NCBI GenBank assembly: GCA_017472735.1
Contig: JAFUOD010000007.1
Coordinates: 186,001-250,000, forward strand
From: Oscillospiraceae bacterium
GTDB lineage: Bacteria > Bacillota > Clostridia > Oscillospirales > Ruminococcaceae
Length of the DNA: 64,000 bases
Direction: 5' to 3'
Position 1 is the stretch's first letter; each line of letters starts with the position of its first letter. The position numbers and the translations under genes are program-made. Shown piece by piece: positions 47,542 to 54,892 of the stretch. The notes below the pieces were generated by a model. The model was not told where the DNA came from. It saw nothing but the letters and a program-made list of their open reading frames with translations, and made no database searches.

Positions 47542-47898
47542 TTAAGCTGTAAACGCACGTTGTATATACTTAAAATCTGTCACTTTTCCGTTATCGACTT
47601 CGACAATTGCTACATCGAAAACACAGTTTGACTCGATTTCAAATTTGCTTAAGAAAACCTGTGCAGTTCGCACAATATGTTTAATTTTTGACTGTGTTAT
47701 TGCCCTATCTCCTGTTTCCAAAGGTGATCGTTTTCTTGCTTTAACCTCGACAAAATGTATCAGTTCGCCTTTTTTAGCAATTATATCAATTTCTCCGCCG
47801 CGAATGGTAAAGTTTCGTGCTAAGATCTCGCAGCCCTTTGATATTAAAAACTTTTCGGTAAATTCTTCACCAATGTTTCCGATTTCTTTAGTTGTCAT
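47542..47898 (-). CDS. yraN: YraN/UPF0102-family endonuclease-like protein
   Basis: A 118-residue protein of the restriction-endonuclease-like fold. The GEIDIIAKKGELIHFVEVKAR segment carries the D...ExK metal motif. The cellular role is not known; it may act on Holliday-type or damaged DNA. It overlaps the rnhB stop by one base. rbgA-rnhB-yraN is a common Firmicute gene order. Confidence 0.9.
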   Translation of the reverse strand: MTTKEIGNIGEEFTEKFLISKGCEILARNFTIRGGEIDIIAKKGELIHFVEVKARKRSPLETGDRAITQSKIKHIVRTAQVFLSKFEIESNCVFDVAIVEVDNGKVTDFKYIQRAFTA

Positions 47899-48497
47899 TA
47901 CTTTTCACCAAGATTTTTTAAAAAACTTCGGCGGTGAACCTCACTTATTCCGTACTTTTTCAGCATTTCATAATGAAGCTTTGTGCCGTAGCCCTTGTGC
48001 TTTGAAAACTGATAATGCGGATACTTTTCATCAAGCACTCGCATATATCTGTCTCGCGCAACCTTAGCCAAAATCGAAGCGGCGGCAATTGACTGCGACA
48101 TGGCATCGCCCTTAACAACAGCACAAGCTTTGCAAGGCAAATCGGGCGTTTTGTTGCCATCTATCAGTGCAAGGTCTACTTCAAGTCCCAAGCCCTCATA
48201 AGCACGCATCATTGCAAGCATTGCGGCGTTTAAAATGTTAAGATTCTCAATTTCTTCAACGCTTGCAGTGGCAATGCAATAAGCCTTGGCTTTAGAAACG
48301 ATCTCGTCATAAAGTCTTTCACGCTTTTTTTCTGAAAGCTTTTTTGAATCGTTTATACCTTCGATAACCGTATCATCATCAAAAACAACAGCAGCGGCAT
48401 AAACATCGCCTGCCAAAGGGCCTCTGCCGGCTTCATCAATTCCGCAAATTACAGAGAAACGATTTCTAATTTCTTTGTCATATTCAAACAGTGTCAT
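47898..48497 (-). CDS. rnhB: Ribonuclease HII
   Basis: A 199-residue RNase HII with the GIDEAGRGPLAG motif (Asp21, Glu22) and the downstream SQSIAAASILAKVARD region, including the later catalytic Asp. It removes RNA from RNA-DNA hybrids and single ribonucleotides. Start and stop each overlap a neighbour by one base (TAATG junctions), so the genes are tightly coupled. Confidence 0.96.
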   Translation of the reverse strand: MTLFEYDKEIRNRFSVICGIDEAGRGPLAGDVYAAAVVFDDDTVIEGINDSKKLSEKKRERLYDEIVSKAKAYCIATASVEEIENLNILNAAMLAMMRAYEGLGLEVDLALIDGNKTPDLPCKACAVVKGDAMSQSIAAASILAKVARDRYMRVLDEKYPHYQFSKHKGYGTKLHYEMLKKYGISEVHRRSFLKNLGEK

Positions 48498-49375
48498 TAT
48501 CTCGAAGCCTCCGGAAGCTCTAAAGAGATTCGTCCGAGCTTGCCGCTTCTGAATTCGTCAATCAAAATAATAGCGGCTCTTTCAGTGTTTATTTCTCCGC
48601 CGGAAATAAGGAAGCCTCTGCGCTTGCCTATCATTTCTAGCACATCATAATCGGTATCTTCATCAGATACCTCAATATCATATCTTTCCTTAAAAGCATC
48701 GCAAGATACTATTCTGAGCTTTTTAATGAAGAAGCACGCAAGCGATTCCATGTCCATAATGTCATCTTTAACGGCGCCTGTGAATGCAAGCGAAAGTCCG
48801 ACATCCTGATCCTCGAACTTCGGCCACAAAACACCCGGCATATCTAAAAGTTCAACATCGTTAGCAAGTGTTACCCATTGCTTACCGCGGGTCACACCGG
48901 GTCTATCCTCAACCTTAGCACGCTTAGAGCCTGCAAGGCGGTTAATAAGAGACGATTTTCCAACGTTAGGTATACCAACGATCATAATTCTGACAGGTCT
49001 GCCAACCATGCCCTTTGCCGCCCACTTTGCAATTTCGTCCTTTAAAACCTCTTTTACAAGAGGAATAACACGGTTGATGTTCTTACCGCTTCGGCAATCG
49101 GTTGCAATAGCGGGAATACCTTGACGCTTATAGTAATCTATCCATCGAGAGGTAGCGGTTTCGTTAGCGGCATCGCTTTTGTTAAGCAAAACAATTCGGG
49201 GTTTTCTTCCCACAAGCTTATCCATCTCGGGGTTTCGGGAGGAATAAGGGATTCTCGCATCAGTTACTTCAATAACAGCATCAACAAGGCGCAAGCTGTC
49301 GGTCATCAAACGCCTGGTTTTTGCCATATGCCCGGGAAACCACTGAATATTTATTTCACGGTCTATTTTAATCAA
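48497..49375 (-). CDS. rbgA: Ribosome biogenesis GTPase RbgA (YlqF)
   Basis: A 292-residue circularly permuted GTPase. It opens with WFPGHMAKTRR, then the G4 motif LLNKSDA comes before the G1 motif GIPNVGKSSLIN, and a DMPGVLWP (G3) motif follows. It acts in late 50S subunit assembly. The start is uncertain: the TTG at 49375 is only two bases from AAAGGA; no ATG or GTG lies between it and the conserved region. Rare ATT or ATA starts a few codons later cannot be ruled out. Confidence 0.93.
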   Translation of the reverse strand: MIKIDREINIQWFPGHMAKTRRLMTDSLRLVDAVIEVTDARIPYSSRNPEMDKLVGRKPRIVLLNKSDAANETATSRWIDYYKRQGIPAIATDCRSGKNINRVIPLVKEVLKDEIAKWAAKGMVGRPVRIMIVGIPNVGKSSLINRLAGSKRAKVEDRPGVTRGKQWVTLANDVELLDMPGVLWPKFEDQDVGLSLAFTGAVKDDIMDMESLACFFIKKLRIVSCDAFKERYDIEVSDEDTDYDVLEMIGKRRGFLISGGEINTERAAIILIDEFRSGKLGRISLELPEASR

Positions 49376-49396
49376 ATCCTTTCGAGCAGTAAGCTT

Positions 49397-49948
49397 TTAT
49401 TCAACAGTTCCGAATTTTTCAAACGGGAAGACTCTTAATACAACTTTACCAAGTATGTCCTCTCTGTCAACAAACTTGACAGCCGGATGGCGAGAGTCTC
49501 GGGAGCCCTGGCGGTTATCACCCATTACAAAATATTTACCCTCGGGAACAGTTATGGGATAATCAAAGCCAAATTCATCATTAATCGTGAGGTTTTTGAT
49601 ATAAGGCTCATCTAAAAGCACGCCGTCAACATAAACACTGCCTGTTGAAAAGTCGATATCAACTGTCTGTCCCTCGCAAGCAATAACTCTCTTAACGATT
49701 ACCTCGTTTAAGCCTTCACAGTTTGCAGAGATTATGTCGCCGTTTTTAGGTTGATAGAACAAACTCCACAAAATCAAGAAATCTTTATCATGAAGCGTGT
49801 TTGACATTGAATCGCCCGAAACTACGGCGGTGCGGCAAACAAAAGTAAAAATCAAAACAACAAAAATAAACGTTATCGCTAACGACTTGAGCCAATCGAG
49901 AAATTCATCTAAAAAGTTTGTCTTCTTTACGGGTTTTGTTTTATTCAT
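49397..49948 (-). CDS. lepB: Signal peptidase I
   Basis: A 183-residue, single-pass membrane serine protease with the Ser-Lys dyad Ser47 (SGDSMSNTL) and Lys86 (IVKRVIA). The C-terminal GDNRQGSRDSRHP motif is intact. It removes signal peptides of secreted proteins. It lies 21 bases before rbgA and has its own promoter at 49988-50016, after the rplS terminator. Confidence 0.95.
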   Translation of the reverse strand: MNKTKPVKKTNFLDEFLDWLKSLAITFIFVVLIFTFVCRTAVVSGDSMSNTLHDKDFLILWSLFYQPKNGDIISANCEGLNEVIVKRVIACEGQTVDIDFSTGSVYVDGVLLDEPYIKNLTINDEFGFDYPITVPEGKYFVMGDNRQGSRDSRHPAVKFVDREDILGKVVLRVFPFEKFGTVE

Positions 49949-49987
49949 AACAAATAATGCTCCTTAATAAACATAAACATTCATTTT

Positions 49988-50016
49988 ATTGTAGCAAATA
50001 TCACTTTAAATTGCAA
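49988..50016 (-). promoter_or_regulatory. SigA-type promoter for the lepB-rbgA-rnhB-yraN-thrC unit
   Basis: On the minus strand TTGCAA (50011-50016), 17 bases, then TACAAT (49988-49993). Confidence 0.65.
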
Positions 50017-50044
50017 TAGCAAATGTCAATAAAATAACAATATA

Positions 50045-50079
50045 AAGAAAAAGAAGAGCCAAACATGTTGACTCTTCTT
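50045..50079 (-). terminator. Terminator of rplS
   Basis: A 12-bp stem (AAGAAGAGTCAA / TTGGCTCTTCTT on the minus strand, one wobble) with a five-base loop, followed by TTTTCT. Confidence 0.88.
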
Positions 50080-50090
50080 TGCGAACAAAC

Positions 50091-50435
50091 TTATCTGATT
50101 GCGTCCTTAGTCTTAGCTGCCTTACCAACTCTGTCTCTGAGGTAGTAGAGCTTAGCTCTTCTTACCTTAGCAAGTCTTACAACTTCAACCTTTTCAACAA
50201 CGGGAGAATGGAGCGGGAATACTCTTTCAACGCCGCAGCCGTGAGCTACACGTCTAACGGTGAAGGTCTCGCTAATGCCACCGTGCTTCTTAGCAATTAC
50301 TGTTCCTTCGAACACCTGAATTCTGGACTTGTCGCCTTCCTGAATTCTTACGGATACTCTTACAGTGTCACCAATGTTGAACTGAGGGATATCCTTCTTC
50401 AAACTTGAGTTTGCAATGATTTTTAAAGCGTCCAC
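50091..50435 (-). CDS. rplS: 50S ribosomal protein L19
   Basis: A 114-residue L19 of normal length. The [39 protein letters not shown] and [11 protein letters not shown] blocks are the conserved L19 core. It sits at the interface of the ribosomal subunits. The GTG start at 50435 is chosen because AAGGAGG lies upstream and the protein then has family length; earlier in-frame codons fall in the leader. It is a single-gene unit between its own promoter and terminator. Confidence 0.96.
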   Translation of the reverse strand: MDALKIIANSSLKKDIPQFNIGDTVRVSVRIQEGDKSRIQVFEGTVIAKKHGGISETFTVRRVAHGCGVERVFPLHSPVVEKVEVVRLAKVRRAKLYYLRDRVGKAAKTKDAIR

Positions 50436-50575
50436 TTTAAAACTCCTCCTTAATAATTTCAGACATTCATACACTTCTCTTTCAGCGCTAAGCTGCTTCC
50501 AAAGTCAGAGGACTATCCGCTTTAATGTTTCCATTAAACCCCATCATGCTCGGAGAACATGACGGACTCAAATGC
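50436..50575 (-). ncRNA. Structured 5' leader of rplS, probable L19 leader
   Basis: About 140 bases lie between the promoter and the rplS start. On the minus strand they contain GTCATG/CATGAT and TAATG/CATTA hairpins and a longer GAGTCCG/CGGATAGTC pairing. A leader ahead of rplS is known in Firmicutes as a possible autoregulatory element bound by L19. The fold and the family assignment are inference. Confidence 0.5.
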
Positions 50576-50581
50576 CTTAAT

Positions 50582-50610
50582 ATTATAACACAAACGCCCA
50601 TGCAATTCAA
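50582..50610 (-). promoter_or_regulatory. SigA-type promoter for rplS
   Basis: On the minus strand TTGAAT (50605-50610), 17 bases, then a perfect TATAAT (50582-50587). Confidence 0.8.
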
Positions 50611-50617
50611 TAGTGAA

Positions 50618-51307
50618 TTACATAAAATCAGCGCCGTCAGCATCAAGAATTTTTGTTCTGTTTGCACATATCTTGTCAAATTCCTTGCCGTAAAACGCTT
50701 CAAAAGCTGAAGTAACAGCAACAATGTTAAGCGACTGCTTAATTCCAGAAGGTAATCTGAAATCAACCTCGAGACAGCCATTTTCAGACCTAATAGCCAA
50801 AACATTGATATTCGGTTTAATATCCTTTGTTACAATGGTTTTTTTGCAGTTGACCTTTGCTCGCTTTTCAATCAAAATGCTTTCCTGTGCCATAAAGCTT
50901 TCAAACGAGGATTTAACATCTTCATAAGGCTCGTCTGTAACAAACCTTACGGTATATTCGCTTGCTCCGATTGCAGTGTGAGGCATTTTAGGTTCATAAA
51001 CCGATATGACTTCAATTCCCGCAGGCAAAACTTCGTTAAGACGTATCTTTATCTCATTATAATCAGGCTTGCCCGAGGACATATCAATTCCGAAATCCAT
51101 CATTTCGCAATCGCTTGAAACACCTAACGAAAGCGGTAAAGGAAACATTAAATATATGTGGGGGTTATAACCTTTTGTAAACCATACCGGCAATTTTGAA
51201 CGCTTAAAGGTGCGCTGCATAACTCGCATAAGGTCAAGGTGAGAAATATAAATCGCTCTGTCTGTCTTTTTAAAAACGGCTCTTATATCGTAATAATCTT
51301 TAACCAC
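50618..51307 (-). CDS. DUF2344 radical-SAM-associated protein
   Basis: A 229-residue protein with the DUF2344 start (FKKTDRAIYISHLDLMRVMQRTFKRS in part), a conserved YNPHIYLMFPLPLSLGVSS stretch, and a FRLPSGI motif. It is nearly always encoded next to, or fused with, the B12-binding radical SAM protein found directly upstream here, with an eight-base overlap. The pair is thought to act together on RNA or protein; its reaction is not established. Confidence 0.88.
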   Translation of the reverse strand: MVKDYYDIRAVFKKTDRAIYISHLDLMRVMQRTFKRSKLPVWFTKGYNPHIYLMFPLPLSLGVSSDCEMMDFGIDMSSGKPDYNEIKIRLNEVLPAGIEVISVYEPKMPHTAIGASEYTVRFVTDEPYEDVKSSFESFMAQESILIEKRAKVNCKKTIVTKDIKPNINVLAIRSENGCLEVDFRLPSGIKQSLNIVAVTSAFEAFYGKEFDKICANRTKILDADGADFM

Positions 51308-53138
51308 AATATGTACCTCCGCATTCCCGGCTCATGCCGCAGCCTGCACATTTTTCTGAGCAATTGGGTGTAGTTTCGGCACGGTGAGCTTTTTGGTTTT
51401 CTCTTATCAAGAACTTTCTTGAAATATAATAATCAAGGTGAGACCAAGGCATAACCTCGTCATATTCGCGCTTGCGGCAAGCATAAAACTCGGGGTCAAG
51501 GTTACATTCGTTAAATGCTTCTTTCCATTTATTGAATTTAAAATGCTCGTCCCAGCTATCAAAAGCACAGCCCTTTTGCCATGCTTTATAAATAACCTCG
51601 CCCAGGCGTCTGTCACCTCTTGCCAAAGTTGCCTCTAACAAGCTGACTTCAGTTGAGTGATAAGAGAGCTTAACGTGCTTAGAGTGAAGATTCTTTGTTA
51701 AAAGCTCTTGCTTGTGGGCAATCATTTCTTTAGTGTCCTGAGCTTCAAACTCGAAAGGCGTAAACGGCTTTGGTACAAATGTAGCACACGAGACGCTTAT
51801 GCTTAAATACTTGCCCTTTACTCCCCTGTTGATCTCATAAAACAGGTCAGCAATCTTTTTTGCAAGTGCAGCAATGCCCAAAATATCTTCATCGGTTTCA
51901 GTAGGATGCCCCATCATAAAGTAAAGCTTAACGCTTGAATATCCACCGATAAACGCAAGCTTGCAGGTTTCCATAATTTCATCTTCGGTTATGTTTTTGT
52001 TTATAACATCACGCAGACGCTGTGTACCGGCTTCAGCTGCAAAAGTAAGTCCAGATTTGCGGACTCGGTTGATCTTTTCTAAAATTTCTTCGCTGAAATT
52101 ATCAACTCTTAAAGAGGGCAAAGAAAGGCTTACCTTTTCTGATTCGGTGTAGTCAACAAGCTTATCTAAAAGTTCTTCTATCTGAGGGTGGTCGCTGGTT
52201 GAAAGTGAAGAAAGTGATACTTCCTCATAACCGGTCTGTTCACACAAAGCTTTTGTCTGCTTTGCAATAGTATCTGTCGACTTCTCTCTGAAAGGTCTGT
52301 AAATATATCCGGCCTGACAAAAGCGGCAGCCGCGGATACAACCACGCAAGACCTCAACAACTGCTCTGTCGTGAACAATATCGGTAAAAGGCACCACAAA
52401 GTAATCGGGATAATAAACCTTATCAAAGTCTTTAATTATACGCTTTTTAATGGGCATCGGGGCATCATCAGCAGTGATTGAAGCAACCGTGCCATCGGCA
52501 TTATATTCGACATTATAAAACGACGGTACATAAATGCCTTCAATTTTTGATGCCTCACGCAAGAACTCAGACTTTGTCTTTCCCTGTTTTTTCATTTCCG
52601 CATACAAATCCATAAGCTCTAAGTTTACTTCTTCACCCTCGCCTAAAATAAACAGATCAATAAAATCAGTCAAAGGCTCGGGGTTGCAAACACACGGTCC
52701 GCCCGCAACAACTATCGGGTCGCTTTCGTTGCGCTCGCTTGCCTTAACTTTAAGTCCAGCAAGGTCAAGCATATTTAAAACGTTGGTATAGCACAATTCA
52801 TATTGCAAGGTAAAACCAATAAAGTCGAATTCTTTAATAGGGTCTAAGCTTTCAAGCGCATAAAGAGGAATATCGTTTTCGCGCATGATTTTTTCAAAGT
52901 CTTTATCGGGTGCAAAAACACGCTCGCACCAAAAGTTCTCACGCTGATTTTTTAGACCATATAGAATCTTCATGCCAAGATGGCTCATGCCTACTTCATA
53001 TGTATCGGGAAAGCAGAAAGCAAACCTTACATCAATTTTTGATTTATCTTTAACGACGCTTCCGACCTCTCCGCCGATATATCGTGAAGGCTTCATTGAG
53101 CGAAGTGCCAAGCGTTCGATCTTATCTCTTAAATTCAT
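51300..53138 (-). CDS. B12-binding-domain radical SAM protein (TIGR03960-like)
   Basis: A 612-residue protein. The N-terminal part (about 1-225) is a B12-binding-like domain; the radical SAM core has CIRGCRFCQAG, the CxxxCxxC set for a 4Fe-4S cluster, with EVSLSSLSTSDH beyond. A Cys-rich tail (CSEKCAGCGMSRECGGTYC near 593-611) could hold another cluster. It is coupled to the DUF2344 gene. The substrate is unknown. SD GGAGGAAG precedes the ATG, with its own promoter at 53171-53199. Confidence 0.9.
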   Translation of the reverse strand: MNLRDKIERLALRSMKPSRYIGGEVGSVVKDKSKIDVRFAFCFPDTYEVGMSHLGMKILYGLKNQRENFWCERVFAPDKDFEKIMRENDIPLYALESLDPIKEFDFIGFTLQYELCYTNVLNMLDLAGLKVKASERNESDPIVVAGGPCVCNPEPLTDFIDLFILGEGEEVNLELMDLYAEMKKQGKTKSEFLREASKIEGIYVPSFYNVEYNADGTVASITADDAPMPIKKRIIKDFDKVYYPDYFVVPFTDIVHDRAVVEVLRGCIRGCRFCQAGYIYRPFREKSTDTIAKQTKALCEQTGYEEVSLSSLSTSDHPQIEELLDKLVDYTESEKVSLSLPSLRVDNFSEEILEKINRVRKSGLTFAAEAGTQRLRDVINKNITEDEIMETCKLAFIGGYSSVKLYFMMGHPTETDEDILGIAALAKKIADLFYEINRGVKGKYLSISVSCATFVPKPFTPFEFEAQDTKEMIAHKQELLTKNLHSKHVKLSYHSTEVSLLEATLARGDRRLGEVIYKAWQKGCAFDSWDEHFKFNKWKEAFNECNLDPEFYACRKREYDEVMPWSHLDYYISRKFLIRENQKAHRAETTPNCSEKCAGCGMSRECGGTYCG

Positions 53139-53170
53139 TAGACTTCCTCCGTAAACGGTGATATTGATTT

Positions 53171-53199
53171 ATAATAGCATACTTTGATAGATTTTGCAA
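53171..53199 (-). promoter_or_regulatory. SigA-type promoter for the radical SAM-DUF2344 pair
   Basis: On the minus strand TTGCAA (53194-53199), 17 bases, then TATTAT (53171-53176). Confidence 0.65.
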
Positions 53200-53200
53200 A

Positions 53201-53800
53201 TCAGCCAAGAATAAGTGAAAGCAAAAATACAAAAGCAGTTGTTATAAGCGATGTTAAGTTAACAGCCCTTACACAAAATGCGAATATTAAAAACAAGCCA
53301 ATAACGAGAATTGTTGTTATTCCGCTAAGTATTTTAAGAATACTTTCATGCTGTGGAAAGACTGTTTCTAAAATTTTGCCGCCGTCTAAATAACTTATCG
53401 GCAAAAGGTTCATTAGCGCAAGGCAAAGATTAACCGCACAAAGCTCAGTCGATTGAATAATTATGTATATAACTGCCATTGCAAGGTTTACAGCACAGCC
53501 TGCTGAATAAACAACAATCTGCTTGCAGCACGAAAGCTCTGAAACACCCGATGAAGATATTTTAATCCCAGCACCGTAAAATGAGACCTCATTTATGTCT
53601 GCTCCGAAATTTCTCATTGCAAACAAGTGAGCAAGCTCATGAATAACACAAAATACAAGTGAATAGACAGCAAGTATATTCCCCGATGAACACACAAGTG
53701 CCAACACAAAGAAAAAACCAAATGTAAAGCTGAAACGCATTTTTTTAAAATCAAAGTAAATCATATTAGATTCTATTGAGCTTGCATTTGATTTATACAC
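53201..53800 (-). CDS. SpoIVFB-like M50 site-2 protease
   Basis: A 199-residue membrane metalloprotease with HELAH at 54-58 and a later NLLPISYLDGGK motif that supplies the third zinc ligand. Small size and the absence of a PDZ domain match the SpoIVFB group, which releases SigK in the mother cell. No spoIVFA-type partner is adjacent, so a different S2P role is possible. The GTG at 53800 and an ATG at 53764 are both possible starts, and neither has a clear SD. The gene begins within 10 bases of the spoVM terminator. Confidence 0.82.
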   Translation of the reverse strand: MYKSNASSIESNMIYFDFKKMRFSFTFGFFFVLALVCSSGNILAVYSLVFCVIHELAHLFAMRNFGADINEVSFYGAGIKISSSGVSELSCCKQIVVYSAGCAVNLAMAVIYIIIQSTELCAVNLCLALMNLLPISYLDGGKILETVFPQHESILKILSGITTILVIGLFLIFAFCVRAVNLTSLITTAFVFLLSLILG

Positions 53801-53806
53801 AACAAA

Positions 53807-53834
53807 TCGGGCATCAAATGATACCCGATTTATT
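53807..53834 (-). terminator. Terminator of spoVM
   Basis: AAATCGGG/CCCGATTT with an inner ATC/GAT stem and a G-T pair on the minus strand form a strong hairpin just beyond the spoVM stop. The T-run is poor (TTTGTTG). Confidence 0.65.
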
Positions 53835-53835
53835 A

Positions 53836-53925
53836 TTATTCTTTGGTGTTTTCCTTTTTAATGCCGAAAACAAAGCGCAAAACACCGCACCAAAATTTAC
53901 CCGGCTTTTTAACAATAACAGTCAT
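53836..53925 (-). CDS. spoVM: Stage V sporulation protein SpoVM
   Basis: A 29-residue amphipathic peptide, MTVIVKKPGKFWCGVLRFVF followed by GIKKENTKE. It matches the SpoVM pattern: basic start, a proline, KF, G, R, G and a charged end. With the two sequences aligned by position, KF, Gly14, Arg17 and Gly21 agree with Bacillus SpoVM, while the proline is at 8 instead of 9. SpoVM sits on the convex forespore membrane and recruits SpoIVA for coat assembly. AGGAGG lies five bases before the ATG. In Bacillus the gene also lies downstream of the prpC-prkC-rsgA genes, which supports the call. Confidence 0.85.
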   Translation of the reverse strand: MTVIVKKPGKFWCGVLRFVFGIKKENTKE

Positions 53926-53944
53926 AACGGCCTCCTATATGTAA

Positions 53945-53962
53945 ACTAAGCAATTGCTTAGT
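53945..53962. repeat. Perfect 18-base palindrome between rsgA and spoVM
   Basis: ACTAAGCAATTGCTTAGT is fully self-complementary. It could be a weak hairpin ending rsgA transcripts or a protein-binding operator for spoVM. No T-run follows. Confidence 0.5.
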
Positions 53963-53989
53963 ACATAATATTCAAAAGCCGAAAATTTG

Positions 53990-54889
53990 CTATCGCTTAA
54001 AGGTATTTTTAACCTCCCAAGGTTTAATCAGTGCCGCTTCTTGATACATTTGGCAATAGCTTGAGTGACGGGATTTTGATATTAAGCCGTCATTTACAGC
54101 TTCTAAAACTTTGCAGCCTTTTTCTTTGGTATGAGAGCAATCCTGGAATCTACAGGAACCGATATGCTCCTCAAATTCAGGAAAACAATATACAAGGTCA
54201 TCCTTCATAATGCGGTCATACATTTGCGTGTTAAAGGTAGAAAAACCTGGAGTATCGGCAACATAGCCGCCGTTTTCAAGCTTATAAATCTCAACGCGTC
54301 GGGTGGTGTGCTTACCCCTGCCAAGCTTGCGGCTTATCTCATTTGTTTCAAGCTTTAAGCCGGGGCAGATATTATTTAAAAGTGTTGACTTTCCCGCACC
54401 CGAATTGCCTGTAAAGGCAGAGAACTTGTCAGTCAAAAGTTCGCAAACTTTGTCTACACCCTCACCCGTTACGTTATCTACACAAAAAGTAGGAAACACA
54501 TTTTTATAAATTTTAACATATTCATCAGCAGGCTGTTTGTCTGTCTTTGTAAATACTATTATCGGATTGATGTGTTTATATACTGAGACCGCCAAAAACT
54601 TATCAAGCAATAAAATATTCGGGACAGGTTCGCAGGTCGAAATCACAAAAACAAGCTGGTCAAGATTTGCAAGAGGCGGACGGATGATTTCGTTCTTGCG
54701 TTCACCTACCTCAGTGATTACGCCGTCAGAATTGTTTTCCAAAACAAATTTTACATTATCTCCGCAAACGGGGGTTATATCCTTATTTCTGAACACTCCC
54801 CTTGCTTTGCAAATATATTCTTCGCCATCGGCGGCAACCTTAAAGTTACCGCCGAAAGAGCTGATTATTACACCGTTCTTTTCCATCAT
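53990..54889 (-). CDS. rsgA: Ribosome small-subunit GTPase RsgA
   Basis: A 299-residue circularly permuted GTPase with an N-terminal OB fold, the G4 motif VFTKTDK, then the P-loop GNSGAGKST at 161-169, DTPGF, and a C-terminal zinc site (CRFQDCSHTKEKGC). It helps 30S maturation. It follows prkC by three bases and has no obvious SD, so translation is probably coupled. This prpC-prkC-rsgA order is conserved in Firmicutes. Confidence 0.95.
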   Translation of the reverse strand: MMEKNGVIISSFGGNFKVAADGEEYICKARGVFRNKDITPVCGDNVKFVLENNSDGVITEVGERKNEIIRPPLANLDQLVFVISTCEPVPNILLLDKFLAVSVYKHINPIIVFTKTDKQPADEYVKIYKNVFPTFCVDNVTGEGVDKVCELLTDKFSAFTGNSGAGKSTLLNNICPGLKLETNEISRKLGRGKHTTRRVEIYKLENGGYVADTPGFSTFNTQMYDRIMKDDLVYCFPEFEEHIGSCRFQDCSHTKEKGCKVLEAVNDGLISKSRHSSYCQMYQEAALIKPWEVKNTFKR

Positions 54890-54892
54890 ACA

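Noticed and set aside
50488..50805. 105-codon minus-strand frame over the rplS leader and DUF2344 end
   Set aside because: It runs through a strong promoter and a structured leader and overlaps DUF2344 out of frame.
53926..53989. SigE promoter for spoVM (GAATATT block)
   Set aside because: The -35-like block is perfect but no CATA-type -10 lies 13-15 bases after it; the next candidate is 25 bases away and touches the SD.
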